Source of the DNA: Alphaproteobacteria bacterium
GTDB taxonomy: Bacteria; Pseudomonadota; Alphaproteobacteria; Rhizobiales; Hyphomicrobiaceae
Length of the DNA stretch: 14,629 nucleotides
Assembly: GCA_005888525.1 (NCBI GenBank)
Contig: VBAB01000371.1
Span: forward strand, 2,310 to 16,938
Direction: 5' to 3'
Made by a program: the position numbers and the translations under genes. The stretch's first letter is position 1. Each line of letters opens with the position of its first letter. Shown here one piece after another: positions 1 to 6,643 of this stretch. Below the pieces are notes generated by a model, which ran no database searches, was not told where the DNA came from, and saw nothing but the letters and a program-made list of their open reading frames with translations.

Positions 1-1142
1 AGGCCCGCCCCGCTGACCAGATCGCGATAGGCCAGACCCACGCAACCCGTATCGTCGATGCTTTCGAACACCTGACCCGACATCAGATCGGTCGAGAACG
101 AAGGCCCAATGCGCCGGCTCGCGTTCGGCCGCGCCTCCGACAACGCGAAGAATTTCGACCATGTGACCGCCCACGTTTCATCCAGCGGCAACCGCCATGG
201 CCGTCCTCGCGACGTCGTCAGCAGGACGTCGATCAGTTCTTCCCGCCGCTCGTAAAGGTCGTTCACTCGATAGTGCGGGCGGACCATCGCGTGCCCAAAG
301 CGCAGGGTATGCACGAACTCGCGCGTGACATCTCCGCCCGCGCCGGCATCGATGAAGGGCGCATCGTCCGAGACGTAGCGGGCGTAGACGGCCGGGTGGA
401 GAAGTCGCGGCATCAAATCCTTCGCGATCACGGAGCGGTACGCATCGACGCATATCGAGCGCGCATCGAGGAAGAGGCGTGCATAGAAGGCCTGAGTTCG
501 CCCGGATCCGTTTTGAGGGCAGGAGCGTGGACCCAGCATGTCGACCACGCAGTTGTGAAACAGCGTAAAAAGCACCGTTATCTGGGAAACGAGCGCATTG
601 TTGTCGTTTCTGTCATCGGCAATGCGCACGCCGCGCAGGCCGCCGTCGATACCATTCCTGTCGACCTCCTTGGACCGTGCGATATCGCGAAAAGGACATT
701 CGCCCTTGCCAGCCTCGGCCATCCTGATCGTGCCGAGCTCGAGCTTGCTCGGCGCAAACTCGTCTCGCTCGTCTGCGGCGATGGCGTGGGCGCAGCCATC
801 GAAGCCGCTGCCGTAAAGGGTCTCGAGCTCGAATGCGACGGAACGGCCATTTCGGACGATCCCGTGATCGGCCAACACGGAAGTTGGAACACTGGTATTG
901 ACGCAGTCGTGGGCCAGGAATTGCGTGAGGTATGTATACCCCGCCGGAATGGCTGGATTTTCCCAGGCCTCGAATTCGTTGGACGGCTTGGCTCGCCATC
1001 TCTGCGGTAGATACATGCGACGGGAAAGGCGCGAGAGCCGCCGCCGCATCAATTCCGCGCGGCCCGAGGATACCGACGAATACCAGCTGGACAGAGCGCG
1101 CTCTCGAGAGTCCGGCTCACGAATGAACGATCCGTAGCTCAT
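1..1142 (-). CDS. Animal-type haem peroxidase family protein, 5' part only (runs off the left edge)
   Basis: The minus-strand frame is open for 380 codons from an ATG at 1142, which directly follows an in-frame TAG-CCT, so it is the first possible ATG. Family hallmarks seen: QFLAHD at residues 74-79 (distal His78, matching the Q-x-x-D-H-D region of animal-type peroxidases), a VRIADDRNDNN block at 172-182 with the conserved Arg region, LFTLFHNCVVDML at 191-203, and LRFGHAMV at 280-287 with the candidate proximal His284. AYRDLVSGAG at 371-380 matches the L-x-RDL-x-RG stretch late in the domain. The Asp next to the distal His, which links haem covalently in myeloperoxidase, is Ala77 here. These enzymes use H2O2 to oxidise halides or organic substrates. 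No signal peptide is visible; the N-terminus is Arg-rich. The 3' end is outside the window. Family call is confident, substrate unknown. Confidence 0.85.
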   Translation of the reverse strand, partial: MSYGSFIREPDSRERALSSWYSSVSSGRAELMRRRLSRLSRRMYLPQRWRAKPSNEFEAWENPAIPAGYTYLTQFLAHDCVNTSVPTSVLADHGIVRNGRSVAFELETLYGSGFDGCAHAIAADERDEFAPSKLELGTIRMAEAGKGECPFRDIARSKEVDRNGIDGGLRGVRIADDRNDNNALVSQITVLFTLFHNCVVDMLGPRSCPQNGSGRTQAFYARLFLDARSICVDAYRSVIAKDLMPRLLHPAVYARYVSDDAPFIDAGAGGDVTREFVHTLRFGHAMVRPHYRVNDLYERREELIDVLLTTSRGRPWRLPLDETWAVTWSKFFALSEARPNASRRIGPSFSTDLMSGQVFESIDDTGCVGLAYRDLVSGAG

Positions 1143-1191
1143 AGGCTAATTCCCAATAGATTGAGCATGACAGCCGCTCTCATGCGCAACG

Positions 1192-1219
1192 AACATAGAG
1201 GCGGATTTTGCGGCAGCAA
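1192..1219 (-). promoter_or_regulatory. Weak sigma-70-like promoter candidate for the peroxidase gene
   Basis: Minus strand: TTGCTG (1214-1219), 16-nt spacer, TATGTT (1192-1197, 4 of 6 consensus bases), about 50 nt upstream of the ATG at 1142. It lies in the 294-nt gap 1143-1436. That gap otherwise shows only a small CGAGC/GCTCG stem at 1421-1434 just past the upstream gene's stop. Pattern match only. Confidence 0.25.
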
Positions 1220-1436
1220 CGCGGTGCCCCATCCAGCGCGCAGGCTAGCACAGGTTTCCCCCAGGCGGCGCACATCGCGGCCATCCTGCCGGCGCCATGG
1301 CAGCGCCACGCGTATGTCTGGCTAATTCAATGTATTGGTCAGTGGACCCGAACCATCGCGCCGGCCGCCGATGCTTTTGCGTGGAGAACGATCGGAGCGG
1401 GCACCGAAAAGCCGTCTCGTCGAGCGCAGGCTCGGA

Positions 1437-2267
1437 TCAGAACCGGTTGGCGATGCGCAGCGCGTCGGACTCGAACAGCTCGATAGCCGCCTTCTGCGCC
1501 AGCATGATGTCGCCGGCCACCAGGCTGCCTTGCGGGAAGAAGCACCAGCCGCACACGCGCCTGCCATTGCGGTCGATCTGCTCGATGTTCATCTGCCGGC
1601 CGTGGCGAATGCGGTAGCGCTTGCCGGTCTTGCCGCCGGTGACGTCGAAATATCCGTATTTCTCGTACTGCTTGCGCTGGGCAGCGCTGAGGTTCTCCAT
1701 CAGTAGCCGGATGCCGCGCTCCTGCGCTCGCTTGCTGCCGATGTCGGCACTGAAACCGGTGCCGAACAAGGCGTAGCGCGCGCAGTCGTCACTCTGCTGG
1801 GCCCACCAGTGGCGCAGCCGGTGCTGCGTCTCGCCGCGAAGATGGGTCGCGTCCGCCTCCTCGCGCGCCGGCTCGGGCTCGCCAACCGGATCCCGCGCGG
1901 GGCTCCTGGTCCGGCGCCGGAGCCGATCGAGCAGGGCTGCCGCCATGCCCCGGCGCTCGCGCGTGCGGCCGACCTCGGCCAGGTGCTCCGCGCACATGCG
2001 CGCGTAAATCTCCTGCGCCTCGCAAAGCAGGGCGCGGCGGAGGCTGGTCAAATCCCACGCCGCATACCGCTCGCAGACCGCGTAGCAGTCGGCGGGCCGC
2101 ACGGGCGCCCAGGTGCAGTAACCGTTGGCGAAATAGGCGCCGAGCCGGGGCTCGAAGCGTCCGGACGCTCTTTCGATGAGGATATTGCTGAGCGCCGGCG
2201 CCTCTTGCCCATGCTGGCTGAGGGCCCGACCGAGCAGGACCCTCAGGAGGTTGCGAACCCGCTCCAT
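1437..2267 (-). CDS. Unrecognised 276-aa protein with a conserved-looking C-terminal basic domain
   Basis: ATG at 2267 overlaps the TGA of the upstream 74-aa gene (TGATG), with AAGGCGG placed just upstream as ribosome-binding site. A TTG at 2270 is also in frame but less likely. I do not recognise a named family. The N-terminal half (about 1-120) is helical-looking and Cys-containing (C51, C61, C65, C82, C92). Residues 120-140 are a charged, proline-rich linker. The C-terminal part (about 184-276) looks like a compact domain: NLSAAQRKQYEKYGYFDV, then KRYRIRHGRQMNIEQID, a C-G-W-C pair at 239-242, and GDIMLAQKAAIELFE near the end. I have an unverified impression of having seen similar C-terminal domains in uncharacterised bacterial proteins. 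No signal peptide or membrane span. Coupling to the Gly-Gly protein suggests the two products act together. Confidence 0.75.
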   Translation of the reverse strand: MERVRNLLRVLLGRALSQHGQEAPALSNILIERASGRFEPRLGAYFANGYCTWAPVRPADCYAVCERYAAWDLTSLRRALLCEAQEIYARMCAEHLAEVGRTRERRGMAAALLDRLRRRTRSPARDPVGEPEPAREEADATHLRGETQHRLRHWWAQQSDDCARYALFGTGFSADIGSKRAQERGIRLLMENLSAAQRKQYEKYGYFDVTGGKTGKRYRIRHGRQMNIEQIDRNGRRVCGWCFFPQGSLVAGDIMLAQKAAIELFESDALRIANRF

Positions 2268-2491
2268 CAACCGCCTTGCAGCTGCGGGATGAACAAGGTC
2301 TGCTCGACGTGCGGATCGAACTTGCCGACGAGCTTGCCGGGGCTACCGTCGCCGCTCAGCGCGACGGCCCGGAAGCCTTTACCCGTCAGTTGCCGGAAAC
2401 GCTCCTCCGCCCGCGCCACGCCCTCCGGGTCGGCAACGTCGAACTCGTGCCGCGTGTCGCCCGTGCGATCCATAACAATCTGTACGGCCAT
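2267..2491 (-). CDS. Small 74-aa protein ending in Gly-Gly; possible ubiquitin/MoaD-like fold
   Basis: ATG at 2491 has a strong Shine-Dalgarno (AAAAAGGAG, 7 nt upstream). The reading frame ends LFIPQLQGG and its TGA overlaps the ATG of the next gene by one base, so translation is likely coupled. By eye the fold order is strand (VQIVMD), strand (RHEFDV), helix (PEGVARAEERFRQLTGKG), strand (FRAVAL), strand (GKLVGKF), strand (QTLFIP), then a free Gly-Gly tail. That is the strand/helix order of beta-grasp proteins, and the tail resembles the FFPPVAGG end of MoaD. Ubiquitin-like and sulfur-carrier proteins are activated at such tails by E1/ThiF-type enzymes. No E1, E2 or JAB gene lies in this window, so the role is inference. 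Gene call strong, function unknown. Confidence 0.8.
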   Translation of the reverse strand: MAVQIVMDRTGDTRHEFDVADPEGVARAEERFRQLTGKGFRAVALSGDGSPGKLVGKFDPHVEQTLFIPQLQGG

Positions 2492-2536
2492 TTTTTGCGC
2501 TCCTTTTTACTCGACGAGGGCTCAGCGTAAACCACC

Positions 2537-2576
2537 CAAGTGGCTGATGGCAATCAGGGTTTCGCCCTCCCACTTG
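2537..2576. other. Compact inverted-repeat element able to fold as a three-way junction
   Basis: An outer 7-bp stem CAAGTGG (2537-2543) with CCACTTG (2570-2576) encloses CTGAT/ATCAG (2544-2548/2553-2557, loop GGCA) and GGG/CCC (2557-2559/2565-2567, loop TTTCG). The two inner stems share one base. It lies 46 nt upstream of the 74-aa gene start and 124 nt past the Sel1 gene stop. It could be a leader structure, a processing site or chance; there is no T-run to make it a classical terminator. Confidence 0.35.
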
Positions 2577-2644
2577 TGCTCAACTGATGTCAAAGGGCGC
2601 GCCGAAACCGCCGTCCGAGCTATCGTGTGGTAGCGTGATGCCGG

Positions 2645-2658
2645 GCACGGCGCCGTGC
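2645..2658. other. 14-bp perfect palindrome after the Sel1 gene
   Basis: GCACGGCGCCGTGC is fully self-complementary and starts about 40 nt past the stop codon of the minus-strand Sel1-repeat gene. As RNA it gives a 5-bp GC-rich stem with a 4-nt loop. It could slow or end transcription of the upstream operon, but it has no U-tract. Confidence 0.3.
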
Positions 2659-2699
2659 GCGCTGAATGCACGTCGCGGCGAGCGGCGGCGTGACGACGC

Positions 2700-4175
2700 T
2701 CAGCGCTTGCGATTGATGTAGGCGTTGATGGCGGCGATGGTGGTATCGCGCAATTCGCCATCGATCTTGCCCGAGAAGAAGCCCGCGTCCTGCAGCTTCT
2801 TCTGCAGCGTCCGCCGGAACTCCGGGCTCCAGGCGCGGGAATTCTGCGTCATCTGCCGATAGGTGAACTCGTTGCGCATCTCGAGCGCTTGCAGGATGAG
2901 ATCGGCGGCTTGCTCCGGGTCCTTGTTCGCAACGCCTCGGCCGCTGTCGAGCATGGCCGCGAGATTGTGGATCCCGGACGGGTTGCCCTCGGCGGCAGCC
3001 TTTTTGTAGAGGGCCACCGCGGTGATGTCGTTGCGCTCCACGCCCCTGCCCTGCTGGTGCATGAAACCGAGGTTGACCATGCCCGCGGAGCTGCCGAGAT
3101 CGGCGGCCCGCTTGTACCACGCCGCCGCCTTGACCGGGTCGGCCGCCACGCCGTCCCCGGTGTTGTACAGCAAGGCCAGATCCAGCATCGCCGGCACGTA
3201 GCCGGCCTCGGCTCCCTTCGTGAACAGGCGCATCGCCTCGGCCGCATCCTTGGCGGCGATCTTGCCGTCGATGAGAATGACGCCGAGGCGGTACATCGCC
3301 TCGTTGTTGTCCTTGTCCGCGGCCTCCCTCAGCAAGCGCAGACCCTCTTGCTGGTCCTTGGCGACACCGCGGCCTTCAATCACCATCACCGCAAGGGACG
3401 TCTTTGCACTCGAGTTGCCGGCGGACGCGCTCTTGCGGTACCAGGCCACGGCCTCCGCGTCGTCGCGCGCCACGCCGATGCCGGTTGCGTACATCCGCCC
3501 CAGACGAAACATGACGTGGGCATTTCCGCCATCCGCCAGCCGCCGCAGCGTCTGCAGGAAATCGCCGCCGTCGGTGGTGACGCGCCACACTTCCAGCTCC
3601 GCGTTCGTGCCCGGCACCATCGACTCCACCCGCTGGCGCAGCTCGTTCATATGCGTGACGGCGCGGCCGTTGAGAGCAACGACGATATCGCCGAAGCGTA
3701 GCCCCCCCTGCCCGGCCGGGCTGTTGGCCGCCGCCTCGAGGATCAGCGCGCCGTTGGCGTTGGGGAGACCGAGCGCCAGCGCCAGGGGCAGCTCCAGCGT
3801 ATCCATGCGCACGCCGAGCCATCCCTTTTGCGTATCGGTCGACTGGCTGCCGATCTTCGTCGTCAGCTTGACGATGCGTCCCGGCGGCTGAGGCGGCCGG
3901 GGTGCCTGGCTTGGCGGAGGGGCAACCGGCGGCGGGACGGAGGGCGGCTGCTGCGCGGCCGGGGTCGAGGGGGGTTGCCCGCTGGTCGGGGGACGCGGCG
4001 GCATGCGCACGATATCGACGCCGGAGTCCGCGGCCCTGAGCAGCACGGCAGCGTCGGCTGGCATGACTGGCCGCTGCGGCGAGACGAAGGCCTGCGCCCG
4101 TGGCGCGCCGTGGACCACGAGGCAGGCGACCGCCGCGACAAGGGCGGCAATCGCGCCGCCTGCGCGCCAGCTCAT
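2700..4175 (-). CDS. Exported PDZ - Sel1-repeat - peptidoglycan-binding-like protein
   Basis: A 491-aa product. ATG at 4175 is chosen because it begins a clean signal peptide (residues 1-29, ending A-Q-A) with AGGA about 10 nt upstream. An in-frame TTG at 4298 overlapping the phosphatase stop would put 41 extra residues before the signal peptide and is unlikely. Order: signal peptide; Pro-rich linker (59-99); PDZ domain (about 118-199, with KGWLGV and FGDIVVALNGRAV); six Sel1 repeats of about 36 residues (about 218-433; typical pattern LGxMYxxGxGVxxDxxxAxxWYxKAAxxG); and a C-terminal stretch at 453-489 (LQDAGFFSGKIDGELRDTT) resembling the peptidoglycan-binding domain seen in Sel1/lytic proteins. 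Sel1 and PDZ domains bind proteins. It is last in a minus-strand run with the phosphatase and FHA genes, suggesting a periplasmic scaffold or sensor for that system. It carries no catalytic residues I can name. Confidence 0.85.
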   Translation of the reverse strand: MSWRAGGAIAALVAAVACLVVHGAPRAQAFVSPQRPVMPADAAVLLRAADSGVDIVRMPPRPPTSGQPPSTPAAQQPPSVPPPVAPPPSQAPRPPQPPGRIVKLTTKIGSQSTDTQKGWLGVRMDTLELPLALALGLPNANGALILEAAANSPAGQGGLRFGDIVVALNGRAVTHMNELRQRVESMVPGTNAELEVWRVTTDGGDFLQTLRRLADGGNAHVMFRLGRMYATGIGVARDDAEAVAWYRKSASAGNSSAKTSLAVMVIEGRGVAKDQQEGLRLLREAADKDNNEAMYRLGVILIDGKIAAKDAAEAMRLFTKGAEAGYVPAMLDLALLYNTGDGVAADPVKAAAWYKRAADLGSSAGMVNLGFMHQQGRGVERNDITAVALYKKAAAEGNPSGIHNLAAMLDSGRGVANKDPEQAADLILQALEMRNEFTYRQMTQNSRAWSPEFRRTLQKKLQDAGFFSGKIDGELRDTTIAAINAYINRKR

Positions 4176-4294
4176 GGACCCGTTCCTGATTGCTCTCGAA
4201 ACGTCCCCAGAGAGAACGACCGCCCGGACAGTTACAGATGCGGCGGGCGGAATCATCGCGTCGGTGTCCGGCCGTCTCTGCACCGGACCTTCCC

Positions 4295-5872
4295 TCAACG
4301 CGGCATGATCGGGAGGGTCTCTGTGCCCTGCTCTTCCCCGAAGATGCCCGGGCTCGATTTCGGCCGGCTCCGCTCCACCTCCTTGGATTGTCGCGGCGGG
4401 CTGCCCTCCCCGGTTATCCCCGACTTGCGGGTCGGTGTCGCGGCAGAGGAACCAGGTAGCTTGGCTGTGCCGGTGCGCGGCTTGGCCGGCTTCGGCGCGG
4501 TCGCCTCCTCTTCCGTCGGCGGCGTGGGCGAGGAGGCGGCCGGAGGTGCGGGCTGGGAAGCCGCAGGCTTGGATGGGGCCGAGCGCGGCGTCGCGCCTTC
4601 CTCGGACTCGCTGCTGGACGACGTCGGGGGAGAAGTCGCCGGCGGCGTGGCCGCGGACTTGGACTGAGACGCGCGCGGCGCCGAGCCCTCCTCACTCTCG
4701 CCAGCGGGCCTGCCCGGCGAGGTTGACGGAGGCGTGATCTGGGGAGCCGGCTCGACGCCCGGCGTCTTGGTGGATGGCTTGGCCGGAGCGATCGGACCGG
4801 TGGGCCGATCGACCGCCGCGTTGGCCGGTGCCGTGGTCGGCACAGGAGCCTCCGGATTGGAGGGCATGGTCGGCCGGAGCGACGGCACGGCGAGCATGAG
4901 CACAACGGCGCAGAAGGCGAGCGCAACCGCCGCAGCCAGCCACACGGCGGCGGCGCGTGTCTTCGCCCCGGCGCTGCTGCGGCGACCTCCAGGTCCGCGC
5001 CGGCTGACGCCGATGCGACGGGTGCGCAAGTCCACTTCCTCGCCCTTCGACGGCCGCGCCAGCACGCGTGTGGCGACATCGTCGGATGCTTCCGGCGCGC
5101 CATCGATGCGCACGACCACGACGGTGGCGTTGTCCTGGTCGACGGCGCCCTTCTGCGTGACGGCAGCAATCAGCCCATCCGCCATCTCTTCGGGCGTGGA
5201 CTGGCGAAAACGGTAGATGACGTCGGCGATCTCGTCGCCGGAGAGCGAGCCGAGCCCGTCGCTGGCGAGCACGACCCAATCGCCGGGGCGCAACTCCAGG
5301 GGCTCGCTGCGCAGGTCTATCAGATCGATCTTGGAACCCGTGAGCGCGGAGCGCAGGGCATTGCGGTTGCGGTTTCGCCTGGCCTCGGAGCGCGAGATCT
5401 TGTTCTGGCGGGCCTGCTCGTCCAGGAACGAGCCCAGCGAATGATCGGCATTGAGGCGGATGACATCGGGGAGGCGGTAGAGCAGCAGGAGCGAGTCGCC
5501 CACGCTCGTCCAGCGGATGCCCAGATCGTCCATCCACGCGGCCACGATCGTGCAACCCATGCCCTTCAGGGCAGCGTTCTGCTCGACACCTTTCGCCAGC
5601 GCCTCGTTGCTCGCGTTGAGCGCGGATTTCAGGCGGGCTTCGAGAGGCGCCGAGGTGGCGGAGAAGGCCTCAGTAAAAGTCTTGCAGGCCGTCTGGCCGG
5701 CAATGGCCCCGCCGGTATGGCCACCCATGCCGTCTGCCAGGACCGCCAGCAGGCCGCCGCTCTCCGATTTCGGAGGAACGGCTCCCTCGGCCGGCCATAG
5801 CCGGAATGCATCCTCCTGCCCCGAGCGCCCACCCACGGTGGCGCGGGCGGCACTCGCCAACAGAAGCGTCAT
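4295..5872 (-). CDS. PP2C-type Ser/Thr phosphatase with membrane anchor and Pro/Ser-rich tail
   Basis: A 525-aa product predicted to remove phosphate from Ser/Thr. Residues 1-260 form a PPM/PP2C domain with its metal-binding acids intact: GRSGQED (E20, D21), LADGMGGH (D47, G48), SVGDSLL (D126), LASDGL (D205, G206) and QDNATVVVVR (D247, N248). A basic linker (about 283-305) leads to one hydrophobic span (about 307-329) and then nearly 200 residues rich in Pro, Ala, Ser, Thr and Glu. With the catalytic domain inside, that tail would lie in the periplasm. The tail holds three degenerate repeats of about 30 residues. The ATG overlaps the stop of the upstream FHA gene (ATGA) with AGGA just before it, so the two are coupled. 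It is the natural opponent of the kinase at 8396-9907. Confidence 0.93.
   Translation of the reverse strand: MTLLLASAARATVGGRSGQEDAFRLWPAEGAVPPKSESGGLLAVLADGMGGHTGGAIAGQTACKTFTEAFSATSAPLEARLKSALNASNEALAKGVEQNAALKGMGCTIVAAWMDDLGIRWTSVGDSLLLLYRLPDVIRLNADHSLGSFLDEQARQNKISRSEARRNRNRNALRSALTGSKIDLIDLRSEPLELRPGDWVVLASDGLGSLSGDEIADVIYRFRQSTPEEMADGLIAAVTQKGAVDQDNATVVVVRIDGAPEASDDVATRVLARPSKGEEVDLRTRRIGVSRRGPGGRRSSAGAKTRAAAVWLAAAVALAFCAVVLMLAVPSLRPTMPSNPEAPVPTTAPANAAVDRPTGPIAPAKPSTKTPGVEPAPQITPPSTSPGRPAGESEEGSAPRASQSKSAATPPATSPPTSSSSESEEGATPRSAPSKPAASQPAPPAASSPTPPTEEEATAPKPAKPRTGTAKLPGSSAATPTRKSGITGEGSPPRQSKEVERSRPKSSPGIFGEEQGTETLPIMPR
4463..4702 (-). repeat. Three degenerate tandem repeats coding part of the phosphatase tail
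   Basis: Coding repeats with a period of about 30 residues start near residues 391, 421 and 452. The first two share ESEEG-(S/A)-x-PR followed by a Ser/Pro/Ala run; the third is reduced to TEEEATAP. This suggests growth of a low-complexity tail by duplication. Confidence 0.6.
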
Positions 5873-6531
5873 GCTTCCTGGACCTCGTCAGTCCACGAAA
5901 AATCGGGGCCGCAGCACGGCACGAAGAGCAACGTCGTGCGGCCGATGCGGATGAGATCGTTCGGCTTGAGCTCGGTGGGACTGAGAACCGGCTGCGCTCC
6001 CAGGCGCACGAGGTTCGACTTGCCGCCGTGCTGCAGATAGAAGCAGCGCTGCTCCTCGTCGTAGGTGATGAAGGCGTGCTCCTCGCGCGAGATGGAATCG
6101 TCGCCGAAGCTCAGGCTGACACGCTGGCTGGCATCGCGGCCGAGCGAATTCATGCCGACGAAAATCGGGGAGAAGTTGCCCCGGCCGGGCCCCTTCACCA
6201 CCACCACCCAGCCTGCGACGGGGTCGCTCTCGATACCCGCACCGTGGATGTACTGTGTCTTGGGTTGTTGTCCCATCTTCATGGTCGGCGTGGGGCCTTG
6301 CACGCCGCCTCCTTCTGGTGACTGCTCGTGACCGCCCATGAGACGCGTGCGGCCGATGATTGTGCCCGCGGGGGCAGCTGGAGCATCTTCCTTGGCGGGT
6401 TCTACCCTCGCAGCTTCCTTACCGGCCGCCGCACGATCCACAATGTCCGGGCGCGGGACCAACCGTGTCTTGCGCTCTTCCAGATCGTCGTCGCCGGAAT
6501 CCCCGGCACCATTGCCTGGATCGCTGCTCAT
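5869..6531 (-). CDS. Soluble FHA-domain protein
   Basis: A 220-aa product with no signal peptide or membrane span. The N-terminal 110 residues are acidic and low-complexity and contain three similar Thr sites: RKTRLV (T22), GRTRLM (T62) and PKTQYI (T92). A C-terminal FHA domain (about 124-205) has the phosphothreonine-binding signature: LGRD (G131, R132), DSISREEHA (S148, H152) and KSN (N173). FHA domains bind phosphothreonine peptides. A protein with both an FHA domain and candidate phosphosites can act as an adaptor, as GarA does in actinobacteria. ATG at 6531 has AAGGGG 8 nt upstream. The stop overlaps the phosphatase start by 4 nt, so reader and eraser are made together. Confidence 0.9.
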   Translation of the reverse strand: MSSDPGNGAGDSGDDDLEERKTRLVPRPDIVDRAAAGKEAARVEPAKEDAPAAPAGTIIGRTRLMGGHEQSPEGGGVQGPTPTMKMGQQPKTQYIHGAGIESDPVAGWVVVVKGPGRGNFSPIFVGMNSLGRDASQRVSLSFGDDSISREEHAFITYDEEQRCFYLQHGGKSNLVRLGAQPVLSPTELKPNDLIRIGRTTLLFVPCCGPDFSWTDEVQEA

Positions 6532-6643
6532 GGCAAGAACCCCTTTATGCTGCCTTTCGTTACAACGTCGATCGCGTCAGGTCGTTTGCACCGCAACAGA
6601 TCGGCACATGCCATGCGGAAGCCATGAGTGGGAGCAGCAAGCC

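Noticed and set aside
273..1010. Long open frame on the plus strand opposite the peroxidase gene
   Set aside because: Its protein has no recognisable family traits, whereas the minus-strand frame gives a clear peroxidase; it is a GC-rich antisense shadow.
2522..2761. Small minus-strand frame between the Sel1 gene and the 74-aa gene
   Set aside because: The end of its product looks protein-like, but it overlaps the Sel1 stop, has no ribosome-binding site and its N-terminal half is low-complexity; at best a gene remnant.
4176..4298. N-terminal extension of the Sel1 protein from a TTG at 4298
   Set aside because: It would place 41 polar residues ahead of a clear signal peptide; the ATG at 4175 has its own ribosome-binding site.
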